NCBI GenBank assembly: GCA_900299065.1
Contig: OMIJ01000102.1
Location: 1 to 12,210, forward strand
DNA length: 12,210 nucleotides
Origin: Hyphomicrobiales bacterium
GTDB lineage: Bacteria; Pseudomonadota; Alphaproteobacteria; Rhizobiales; Beijerinckiaceae
Direction: 5' to 3'
Of this stretch, positions 4,881 through 11,547 are shown one piece after another; within the stretch, counting starts at the first letter, position 1, and each line of letters starts with the position of its first letter. Made by a program: the position numbers and the translations under genes. Under the pieces are notes generated by a model that ran no database searches, was not told the DNA's origin, and saw only the letters and a list, made by a program, of their open reading frames with translations.

Positions 4881-7070
4881 ATGAACGCAGTCAATCTTTC
4901 CCGTCGTTTCTTTGTTCAGGCCTCTCTGGCTGCCAGCGGTGGTTTGATGCTGGGCTTCCATATGCCAACAGCTGAGGCCGCTGTGACCGAGGCGAAGCCC
5001 TGGAACACACCGGTGACCGGCATTGAAGTGAATGCCTGGCTGGTTCTCGATCCAGATGGCACCGTCACCATACGGATTCCGCATACAGAAATGGGCCAGG
5101 GCGGCATGACCTCGGTTGCCTTGTTGATTGCCGAAGAGCTGGATGTGGAATGGTCCAAGGTCAAGGCGGTCTTTGCTGATCCCAATCGGCATTTGCGCAA
5201 TAACAAAGAATATAAGGTCATGAGCACACATGGCTCACAGCTTGTGGCTTTGCAGCATCCCCATTTGATGCAGGCTGGTGCTTCTGCACGTGAGCGCCTG
5301 AAAGAAGCTGCTGCACAGGCCTGGGGCGTGACACGCGATAAGGTGGAAGCCAAGCAAGGCGTGCTGAAATCAGGCTCCAAATCTGCCCCCTATGCAGAAT
5401 TTGCCGCCGCCGCCGCCAAGGTCACACTCGATAAAGAGCCGGCGATCAAGGAAGATGCCTCGCAATGGTGGTTGCTCGGCACGGGCACGCAGCGTCTCGA
5501 CATTCCCAATAAAGTGAATGGCAGTGCGCAATATGCGATTGATACGCGTCTTCCCGGCATGGTCTATGCTGCGGTGAAGGCTTCGCCCGTTCCATGGGGC
5601 AAGCTCAAGAGCTTTAATGCCGATGCCATTAAGGATCAGCCAGGCTTTATCGCTGTGGTTGAGCTGCGAGCTGTTGAAGGCAAGCGTGGTCAGCCTGACA
5701 TGCAGGATGCTGTCGCTGTTGTTGCGACCTCTTGGTACAAGGCGAAAAACGCACTCAACATGTTGCCCGTTGAATGGGACTTCGGAGACTCTGTCACTGC
5801 CAGCAGCAAGGGCATGTCTGAAAATGCCAAAAAGGTGCTGGGCGAAAAGGGTCTGATCAGCAAGGAAGATCCCAAGGCGCTTGAAGTGATTGCAGCCTCC
5901 AAAAAGGTGGTTACTGCTGATTATGAACGCCCCTTCGAAACCCATCTGCGCATGGAACCTATTAACGCAACAGCTCATGTGCAGGATGATCGTGTTGATG
6001 TCTGGTCTCCCTCGCAGGATCAGTCAGCTGCAGTTTTGATTGTTGCCGAGCAGCTCGGCAGGGATCCCAAAGATGTCTATGCCCATCCTGTCTTCCTGGG
6101 CGGCGGCTTTGGTGGCAATGGCGGTGGTGGCACAGCCGTGACACGTCAGGCTGCCGAAATTTCCAAGCGGCTCAAGCGTCCGGTGAAAGTGCTCTGGACC
6201 CGCGAGGAAGATGTCGCGCAGGACAAACAACGTCCCATGGCTGCGGCACGCATGACCGCTTCGATTGGCGAGAAAGGCCTGCCGGAAGCCATTTTCACGC
6301 GCGCACTCTGGTACACACAGGACAAGCAGAACCAGATTGGACCCGCAACGGCTGATTATGGCATTCGCAACATGCCCTATAACATTCCTCTGCGGCATCA
6401 CGAGCGCCATAATCTGGATACGCATATTCCAAGCTCCACGCATCGTGGTCCCGGCGCCAATCAAACCGGTTTCATCACAGAAGTCTTTGCTGATGAAATG
6501 GCTCTTGCCGGTGGCTGGAATCCACTTGATTGGCGCATTGAAATGACCAAGGAGCTTCCCGATTGGCAGCTCGTGCTCAAGACGCTTAAAGAAAAGTCAA
6601 ATTATCGGACCGATCTGCCAAAGGGCGAGGGCATGGGCATTGCTGCGGTAGAGTGTCATGGCACGATTGCAGCAGCATGCGCGACCGTTTCTGTTACACG
6701 TCGTGGCCAATTGCGTGTTGAAAAGATTGTCATCGTTGCCGATTGTGGCCATGTGATCAATCCGCATGCTGCCAAGGAGCAGATGGAAGGCGCGGCTTGC
6801 TATGAGCTCGGCCATGCCTGGGTTGGTGGCCTAGATATTCGGGAAGGTCGTATCGTCAATACGAATATGGATACTTATAATATCCTGCGTATGGATCAGA
6901 TGCCCGATATCGAGGCGCATTTTGCTCTCTCCGGCGGCAAGAAATGGGGTGGCATGGGCGAGCCCGCAGGCCCGCCAGTTCCCCCGGCTGTGGCCAATGC
7001 GATTTTTGCTGCGACAGGCAAACGCATTCGTACAACCCCATTCCGTCAATATGATCTCACTTGGGTCTGA
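4881..7070 (+). CDS. Molybdenum hydroxylase large subunit, Mo-pterin binding, Tat-exported (IorB type)
   Basis: This is the catalytic subunit of a xanthine-oxidase-family hydroxylase, 729 residues from ATG 4881. GAGGAGGG (4867-4874) directly abuts an earlier in-frame ATG at 4875, so 4881, at a normal spacing, is preferred. The N-terminus is a twin-arginine signal (LSRRFFVQAS, then hydrophobic Ala/Gly/Leu and an AEA-like cleavage site), which implies folded export to the periplasm. With numbering from 4881, cofactor landmarks are EMGQGGMTS (70-78), the glycine-rich GGGFGGNGGGG loop (407-417), HRGPGANQ (521-528) and GGMGEPAGPP (690-699), in which Glu694 is the expected active-site base. The family hydroxylates N-heterocycles or oxidises aldehydes with water as oxygen source. 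No FAD subunit, cytochrome c or XdhC-type maturation gene is in the window. Confidence 0.94.
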   Translation: MNAVNLSRRFFVQASLAASGGLMLGFHMPTAEAAVTEAKPWNTPVTGIEVNAWLVLDPDGTVTIRIPHTEMGQGGMTSVALLIAEELDVEWSKVKAVFADPNRHLRNNKEYKVMSTHGSQLVALQHPHLMQAGASARERLKEAAAQAWGVTRDKVEAKQGVLKSGSKSAPYAEFAAAAAKVTLDKEPAIKEDASQWWLLGTGTQRLDIPNKVNGSAQYAIDTRLPGMVYAAVKASPVPWGKLKSFNADAIKDQPGFIAVVELRAVEGKRGQPDMQDAVAVVATSWYKAKNALNMLPVEWDFGDSVTASSKGMSENAKKVLGEKGLISKEDPKALEVIAASKKVVTADYERPFETHLRMEPINATAHVQDDRVDVWSPSQDQSAAVLIVAEQLGRDPKDVYAHPVFLGGGFGGNGGGGTAVTRQAAEISKRLKRPVKVLWTREEDVAQDKQRPMAAARMTASIGEKGLPEAIFTRALWYTQDKQNQIGPATADYGIRNMPYNIPLRHHERHNLDTHIPSSTHRGPGANQTGFITEVFADEMALAGGWNPLDWRIEMTKELPDWQLVLKTLKEKSNYRTDLPKGEGMGIAAVECHGTIAAACATVSVTRRGQLRVEKIVIVADCGHVINPHAAKEQMEGAACYELGHAWVGGLDIREGRIVNTNMDTYNILRMDQMPDIEAHFALSGGKKWGGMGEPAGPPVPPAVANAIFAATGKRIRTTPFRQYDLTWV

Positions 7071-7085
7071 TATGAAAGAGATCTA

Positions 7086-7114
7086 ATCTGGCTTTCATCC
7101 AGCCGGATCATTTT
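7086..7114 (+). terminator. Candidate intrinsic terminator 1 after the Mo hydroxylase operon
   Basis: ATCTGGCT (7086-7093) pairs with AGCCGGAT (7101-7108) with one G-U pair, around the 7-base loop TTCATCC. A short TTTT (7111-7114) follows two bases later. It lies 15 bases after the large-subunit stop. The stem is modest, so efficiency is uncertain. Confidence 0.4.
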
Positions 7115-7126
7115 AAAAAGGAACTG

Positions 7127-7155
7127 AATGGCCGCACTCATCCTGCGGCCATTTT
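7127..7155 (+). terminator. Candidate intrinsic terminator 2 after the Mo hydroxylase operon
   Basis: A perfect 10-bp stem (AATGGCCGCA at 7127-7136 with TGCGGCCATT at 7144-7153) closes the 7-base loop CTCATCC. The stem runs directly into TTTT (7152-7155). It is GC-rich in the middle and is the best terminator-like structure in the window. It separates the molybdenum enzyme operon from the YaiI/YqxD gene at 7200. Confidence 0.65.
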
Positions 7156-7199
7156 CATAAGCACAGTTCTGAACTCTCTTATGGCGCTGGTTTGATTGC

Positions 7200-7679
7200 A
7201 TGCAGGCGGTTGAAAACAAGATTATCATCCTCATGGACGCGGATGCGTGTCCGGTAAAAGATGAAACCTATAAGGTCGCGGCGCGTTACGGGCTCAAGGT
7301 CTTTGTTGTTGCCAATTCCCCCATCAATATTCCACGGGATCCTTTGATTGAGCGCGTGCTTGTGGGCATGGACCCAGATGCTGCTGATGACTGGATTGTG
7401 GCGCAAGCCCATGCAAGCGCTATAGTCATCACAGCCGACATCCCCCTCGCTGATCGCGCCATCAAGGCTGGAGCTGCGGTCATTGCGCCCAACGGCAAAC
7501 CCTTCACACAAAGCTCGATCGGCATGGCATTGGCGACGCGCAATCTCATGCAAGATTTGCGTGAAATTGGCGCGATCACAAGTGGACCAAAATCTTTTAT
7601 GCCGCGAGATAGATCGGCATTTCTCTCCGCTCTCGATGTGGCCATTCAACGACTGAAACGCAAATCCGCAGAGCGTTAA
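7200..7679 (+). CDS. YaiI/YqxD family protein (UPF0178)
   Basis: This 159-residue cytoplasmic protein is full length for the family. The diagnostic N-terminal motif DADACPVK (residues 13-20) follows the first beta strand. VITADIPLADRAI (76-88), IAPNGKPFT (95-103) and the C-terminal GPKSFMPRDRSAF (129-141) complete the conserved blocks. The fold is related to PIN/NYN nucleases, with acidic residues Asp13, Asp15 and Asp80 in plausible metal-binding positions, but no activity is firmly established for the family. The start at 7200 has no strong ribosome site; a later in-frame ATG at 7233 would cut into the first strand. It stands alone between the terminators and the next gene's promoter region. 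Confidence 0.9.
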   Translation: MQAVENKIIILMDADACPVKDETYKVAARYGLKVFVVANSPINIPRDPLIERVLVGMDPDAADDWIVAQAHASAIVITADIPLADRAIKAGAAVIAPNGKPFTQSSIGMALATRNLMQDLREIGAITSGPKSFMPRDRSAFLSALDVAIQRLKRKSAER

Positions 7680-7689
7680 AAGCCAGCCA

Positions 7690-7717
7690 TTGCACGCTTT
7701 GTCAGCTAGGCTATAAA
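7690..7717 (+). promoter_or_regulatory. Weak candidate promoter for the membrane phospho-transferase gene
   Basis: TTGCAC (7690-7695) and TATAAA (7712-7717) are separated by 16 bases, 30 bases before the ATG at 7748. The -10 matches five of six consensus bases and the -35 only three, so this is a weak call resting on position and the -10. Confidence 0.28.
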
Positions 7718-7747
7718 GCATTTCAGCCAATTTGGTTTGGAGTTCCT

Positions 7748-9490
7748 ATGCCCTTTGGTGCAACACCGGCTGATAAAATATCCAGCATATCTCATTTCAG
7801 GGTCTGGCAGATTTATTTAGCCAGCGCCTGCCTTGGGCTGATATTTTTTGTGTATTGCTACATTGAAGAGAGTTCAGGCTTCGTCTTTGCCTTTGCGCTT
7901 GCCGTGACTTTTGCCATGGCAAATTTTGTTGTTTTTCTTACAAAGCGTTTGTTATTTTCAATCAGCCTCATCGGATTAATTGATCTTGCCATCATTCTCA
8001 TTTCAGATTTGAGACGATCGCGAGACAATATGACTCTTCATTCCTGGGATGTTGTGCTCTTTGTCAAGCAACCATTATCCATGGCCGCACCCATGGAAAT
8101 TGCACTGGGTGCATTGGCCTTGCTTATCTCAAGCGTACTTTTGATTTTTATCTTCAAGCGTGATCGCCCAATCGTCAAAAGATTCTGGAGCGCGCCCATT
8201 CTTGTGCTTGGACTTATTGCTGTTGCAGGCACATCCATTCTCATGCCCGAGCGCAGCCAAACGCAATATTTCTGGAATGATCTTCATTTGTCGAATTTCT
8301 ATCGCTCCTTGAATGAAACAGCCGAAGTCCTGCTGCGCCGGGGACTCATTCTTGCTGCAGAGGCTCCTCCATTACAGCCAATGGCTGACCCAGCGCACAT
8401 CGAGCAGTCCAATAGGGATCAGCAAACCGCAGTTGACACATTTAACTGCACGCCTGCCCCCCAGCCAGTTCACATCATTCTCATTCACGAGGAATCTGTG
8501 ATGGTTCCCGACATCTTCCCCGCTCTCGATTTTGATCACGGACTTCTCAATTTTTATGAATCCGATGATAGAAAGATTCACCGCCTGCGCGTCGAGACTT
8601 ATGGCGGTGCGTCTTGGCTGACGCAATTTTCGATCTTCACCGGCGCCTCAACCCATGCCTATGGCTCGATCCGCAATTTTGTACAGGTCTTTAGTGCCGG
8701 AAAATTGGCGCAATCCATTCCTCAAATTTTGAGCACTTGTGGCTATCGCAATATCATGTTCACGCCTTGGTCAAAAACCTTCATGTCCATGGCCAGATTT
8801 TATGAAAGCATCGGCTTTGGCCAGATTGATGATATGAAAGTGCAAGGTAATCAACGTGAGAATGAGCGTGATCGTTTCTTCTTTACAAACGCGCTCAATC
8901 GCATCGATGAGCATTTAACAAAATCACATCAGCCTCTATTCCTGTATATAGAGACCATGTCTGCCCATTGGCCTTTTGATGAAGTCTATATGCCAGAAAT
9001 TGATGTCAAAGGCGGCGGGCCAGATACACCGCCGCAAATGAGTGAATATCTGCGGCGCCTAGCCATGGTGAAAATGGATGATGAATTTTTGCGTAGCGAA
9101 TTATCGCGCCGCTTCCCGAATGAAAAATTTCTAATCTTCCGCTATGGCGATCATCATCCCATCGCAACCATGCCCTTGCTGGGTGAGTTCAAAGCCATTT
9201 ATGCAGAGGATACGCATTTTCCTATCGATTCACCGGCCTTTTTCACTTTTTTTGCCAGCAATGGCCTTGGCTATCAGCCGCCCGCATTACCCGATCTGGC
9301 GATGATTGATGTGCCTTATCTTGGCGCTATTTTGCTGCAATCAGCTGGTCTGCCCCTGCCCTATCTCTGGCAAAAACGTCTTGATCTGATGCAGCAATGC
9401 GAGGGGCTGTTTTGGTCCTGCCCGGATCATCAGGCGATCCTCGATTTCAATCGCCAATTGATCAATGCCAAAAATATCAACGAGGAATAA
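7748..9490 (+). CDS. Membrane alkaline-phosphatase-superfamily enzyme (LTA synthase/phosphoglycerol transferase-like)
   Basis: This 580-residue protein has about five membrane helices (near residues 20-38, 45-65, 68-88, 114-136, 149-165) and then a periplasmic catalytic domain from about 235. That is the architecture of LtaS, OpgB and phosphoethanolamine transferases, which move phosphoglycerol or phosphoethanolamine from a lipid to a glycan or lipid. The metal-site motifs are present: IHEES (246-250, Glu249 as ligand), YGGASWLTQFS (285-295, nucleophile expected at Ser289 where LtaS has Thr300) and RYGDHH (465-470, Asp468 and His469). ETMSAHWPF (402-410) resembles the substrate-proximal His segment. 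Start: GGAG (7739-7742) 5 bases before ATG. The acceptor cannot be told; no glucan or lipid A gene adjoins. Confidence 0.82.
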   Translation: MPFGATPADKISSISHFRVWQIYLASACLGLIFFVYCYIEESSGFVFAFALAVTFAMANFVVFLTKRLLFSISLIGLIDLAIILISDLRRSRDNMTLHSWDVVLFVKQPLSMAAPMEIALGALALLISSVLLIFIFKRDRPIVKRFWSAPILVLGLIAVAGTSILMPERSQTQYFWNDLHLSNFYRSLNETAEVLLRRGLILAAEAPPLQPMADPAHIEQSNRDQQTAVDTFNCTPAPQPVHIILIHEESVMVPDIFPALDFDHGLLNFYESDDRKIHRLRVETYGGASWLTQFSIFTGASTHAYGSIRNFVQVFSAGKLAQSIPQILSTCGYRNIMFTPWSKTFMSMARFYESIGFGQIDDMKVQGNQRENERDRFFFTNALNRIDEHLTKSHQPLFLYIETMSAHWPFDEVYMPEIDVKGGGPDTPPQMSEYLRRLAMVKMDDEFLRSELSRRFPNEKFLIFRYGDHHPIATMPLLGEFKAIYAEDTHFPIDSPAFFTFFASNGLGYQPPALPDLAMIDVPYLGAILLQSAGLPLPYLWQKRLDLMQQCEGLFWSCPDHQAILDFNRQLINAKNINEE

Positions 9491-9600
9491 GTCGTATTAA
9501 AAAAACTTTGCTCAGGCGTCACATTGTATTGCGTCATGAATCTGTCTTGGCATGCAAGCTATCAAATGTGGATTGGTGATGGCTTTTCTCATCAAGTCTC

Positions 9601-9606
9601 TATAAT
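9601..9606 (+). promoter_or_regulatory. Candidate -10 element upstream of the epimerase-like gene
   Basis: A perfect TATAAT lies 41 bases before the ATG at 9647, within the 156-base spacer. No TTGACA-like sequence is present at 16-19 bases upstream, so the call rests on the -10 and its position alone. The rest of this spacer shows no coding or strong hairpin signal. Confidence 0.25.
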
Positions 9607-9646
9607 CTGGGGCGATTGATTTTTTAAAAAGACTTTAAGGCATAAT

Positions 9647-10579
9647 ATGCAAGGCGATATTTTAATCATTGGCTATGGCCCAATAGGCAAGGCTATTCTC
9701 ACTGCTTTGGCTGGGCGGCCTGTTCGAATTGCCCAACGCCACCGCCCGCCAGATCTACCCAAAGACATTGGTTTTGTGGCTTTCGATGTTCTCGACGAAC
9801 AATCTGTTCGCTCAGTTGCGCGAGGCGCAGCTCAGATCGTATTGGCGATAGGCTTTCCCTATAATGCAAAATTATGGCGCACAGCCTGGCCAATTGCGAT
9901 GAGCAATGTTCTTGCTGCGGCAGAGGCAGAACAGGCGCGTCTGCTCTTTGTCGATAATCTTTTTATGTATGGTCCGCAAACCATGCCCTTGTGGGAAGAT
10001 ATGCCTTTGCAGGATTATGGTTCAAAGCCTGCCGTCAGAACGCAAATCACCAGACTTTGGCAGGAGGCTCATGGCACGGGCCGCGTGAGGGTCACAGCTT
10101 TACGGGCGCCGGATTTTTATGGTCCCGGCGTCGCACAACAATCAGCCTTAGGTGAAATGGCTTTGGGCAAACTTGCCAGAGGCCAAAAGCCAATGTTGTT
10201 CATGAATCCAGATCTGCCGCATGCCTTTGCCTATGTGCCGGATATTGCGCGCGGCATTGTCTCTTTGCTCGATGCGCCCGATACTGATTATGGGCAGGCT
10301 TGGCATATTCCATGTGCCGAAACCAAAACTCCCCGGCAAATTCTGGCGCTCGGGGCCGCCATTCTGGGACGGCCTTTGAATTTATCGACACTCCCTATGT
10401 GGTCATGGCCATTGATTGGCTTGTTTGTGCCTGCTCTGGGGGAAGTGGTGGAAATGCGCTTCCAATGGGATCGCCCCTATGAGGTCGAATCGTCCAAATT
10501 CAAACAGCGCTTCTGGTCAGACGCGACGCCTTTTGAGCAGGGCGTTGCCGTCACTCTGCAGTCTTTTGCAAAAGGCTAG
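9647..10579 (+). CDS. Atypical NAD(P)-binding epimerase/dehydratase-like protein (SDR superfamily)
   Basis: The 310-residue cytoplasmic protein has a Rossmann start, ILIIGYGPIGKAIL (residues 5-18), with the GxGxxG dinucleotide motif. AFDVLD (45-50) and LAIGFPYN (66-73) follow, then the epimerase-type strand LFVDNLFMYGP (100-110), RAPDFYGPG (153-161) and HAFAYVPDIARGI (192-204). It resembles the extended/atypical SDRs annotated as NAD-dependent epimerases. The classical Tyr-x-x-x-Lys pair is not in place: after Tyr108 there is no Lys four residues on, and the nearest alternative, YGSK (124-127), has the wrong spacing. It may bind NAD(P) with altered chemistry. AAGG (9637-9640) is a plausible ribosome site. 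Substrate unknown. Confidence 0.82.
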   Translation: MQGDILIIGYGPIGKAILTALAGRPVRIAQRHRPPDLPKDIGFVAFDVLDEQSVRSVARGAAQIVLAIGFPYNAKLWRTAWPIAMSNVLAAAEAEQARLLFVDNLFMYGPQTMPLWEDMPLQDYGSKPAVRTQITRLWQEAHGTGRVRVTALRAPDFYGPGVAQQSALGEMALGKLARGQKPMLFMNPDLPHAFAYVPDIARGIVSLLDAPDTDYGQAWHIPCAETKTPRQILALGAAILGRPLNLSTLPMWSWPLIGLFVPALGEVVEMRFQWDRPYEVESSKFKQRFWSDATPFEQGVAVTLQSFAKG

Positions 10580-10621
10580 AGGCCAAAAAGGCTAGTAACC
10601 AAAATGTCTGGATTGAAAATC

Positions 10622-10698
10622 TGGTAGCGGGGGAGGGACTCGAACCCCCGACCCCAGGATTATGATTCCCGTGCTCTAGCCAGCTGAGCTACCCCGCC
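10622..10698 (-). tRNA. tRNA-Met (anticodon CAT)
   Basis: Read on the minus strand, the 77 bases fold as a complete cloverleaf. The acceptor is GGCGGGG with CCCCGCT (one G-U), followed by T8-A9 and a D arm AGCTCAGCTGGCTAGAGC. The anticodon stem is CGGGA/TCCTG with loop ATCATAA, giving CAT. The variable loop is GGGTC, and the T arm is GGGGG-TTCGAGT-CCCTC. The A73-CCA end is encoded (10622-10624). The paired first base (G1 with T72) argues for elongator rather than initiator Met; a tRNA-Ile2 with a modified CAT anticodon is less likely from overall similarity to bacterial elongator tRNA-Met. Confidence 0.96.
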
Positions 10699-10731
10699 AC
10701 ACTCCTCGACCCTAGGGCCGACGAAGATCGG

Positions 10732-10761
10732 CATTTACGTGTCTGTGAGCATGAGTGTCAA
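10732..10761 (-). promoter_or_regulatory. Probable promoter of tRNA-Met
   Basis: On the minus strand a perfect TTGACA (10761-10756) is followed after 18 bases by TAAATG (10737-10732), a partial -10. It lies 34 bases upstream of the mature tRNA 5' end, and the leader between is GC-rich. A consensus -35 with a relaxed -10 is common for housekeeping promoters in Alphaproteobacteria. Confidence 0.5.
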
Positions 10762-10800
10762 GCGTTCCCTCGTCTCAGCCCCTCTATTGTCGAATGGGGA

Positions 10801-10820
10801 TCATTCCTTCAGCGGAATGA
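10801..10820. other. Small hairpin between the methyltransferase and tRNA genes
   Basis: TCATTCC (10801-10807) and GGAATGA (10814-10820) form a perfect 7-bp stem around a 6-base loop, 35 bases beyond the methyltransferase stop on the minus strand. No T-run follows on either side, so it may mark the 3' end of the mnmA-methyltransferase transcript without being an intrinsic terminator. Confidence 0.3.
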
Positions 10821-10854
10821 AAGCACAGCCTGTAAAGGCAATTGGGTGCGCGGT

Positions 10855-11538
10855 TTACGAATGGGCACGGCGGCGCATATGCACCAGAGTGAACAGGCCC
10901 ACAGGCGCCAAAGAGCGCACTTCAATGAGTTCAATATCCGGGCGGCTCTTGATCCAATCCCCCAAAATCGCCCAGGGAAAATTAGGCTTCCAGCCTAATT
11001 TGGGCAGATTACGGGCAATCCAGCCCTCGCCCCAGGCGATCAGGCCCGTTTCGGCACCAAAGTGATTGACCAGCAAGATCGTTCCGCCGGGCCGCACCAC
11101 GCGGGTGATCTCTTCCAACATGCGGATCGGGTCAGGCACTGTGGTCAAAACATAGGGGGCGACCGCCGCATCAAAACTATGATCTGGGAATTGCAAGTTT
11201 TGCGCATCCATTTCGATCAGCGCTTCAATATTCTTCAGGCCATGTTCGGCAATGCGCTTGCGGGCAATCTCCAGCATGGGCGCAGAGAGATCTACGCCGG
11301 TAATCTGCACATGCGGCTCGAACATGGGCAATTCCAGCCCGGTACCAACACCCACATCGAGAATACGTCCGCCCAATTTTGACAAAATAGCGCTGGAGAC
11401 GCGCCGTCCGGGACGCATCACTAATTTGAAGACAAAATCATAAAAGGGCGCCCAATTGGCGTAATGATCTTCCAGTCTCTCAGTTTGAGAGCTTGGGCCT
11501 GTCGCTGAATGGGTAGGCTTGCTGGGAGACTCGCTCAT
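10855..11538 (-). CDS. Class I SAM-dependent methyltransferase, possibly phosphatidylethanolamine N-methyltransferase
   Basis: The 227-residue protein has the Rossmann-like SAM fold. Motif I is ILDVGVGTGLELP (residues 59-71), the acidic ribose-binding loop is TGVDLSAPML (80-89), Asp111 is the adenine-contact position (EMDAQNL), and VVRPGGTILLV (147-157) is the post-motif strand. The N-terminal segment YANWAPFYDFVFKLVMRPGR (26-45) resembles the Rhodobacter-type PmtA enzymes, which make phosphatidylcholine by methylating phosphatidylethanolamine; UbiE/COQ5-like enzymes are an alternative. The C-terminus has a Trp/Pro-rich amphipathic stretch (about 166-195) that could touch the membrane. It starts 9 bases after the mnmA stop without a good ribosome site, suggesting translational coupling. 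The fold is sure; the substrate is inferred. Confidence 0.85.
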   Translation of the reverse strand: MSESPSKPTHSATGPSSQTERLEDHYANWAPFYDFVFKLVMRPGRRVSSAILSKLGGRILDVGVGTGLELPMFEPHVQITGVDLSAPMLEIARKRIAEHGLKNIEALIEMDAQNLQFPDHSFDAAVAPYVLTTVPDPIRMLEEITRVVRPGGTILLVNHFGAETGLIAWGEGWIARNLPKLGWKPNFPWAILGDWIKSRPDIELIEVRSLAPVGLFTLVHMRRRAHS

Positions 11539-11547
11539 AGGATCAGC

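Noticed and set aside
5370..5978. 202-codon antisense frame inside the Mo hydroxylase large subunit
   Set aside because: It has no ribosome site or domain motif, and its His/Arg/Gly-rich composition is typical of the antisense of a strongly coding frame.
10739..11065. 108-codon plus-strand frame over the methyltransferase 3' end
   Set aside because: It crosses the tRNA promoter and is antisense to a clear methyltransferase, with no recognisable motif.
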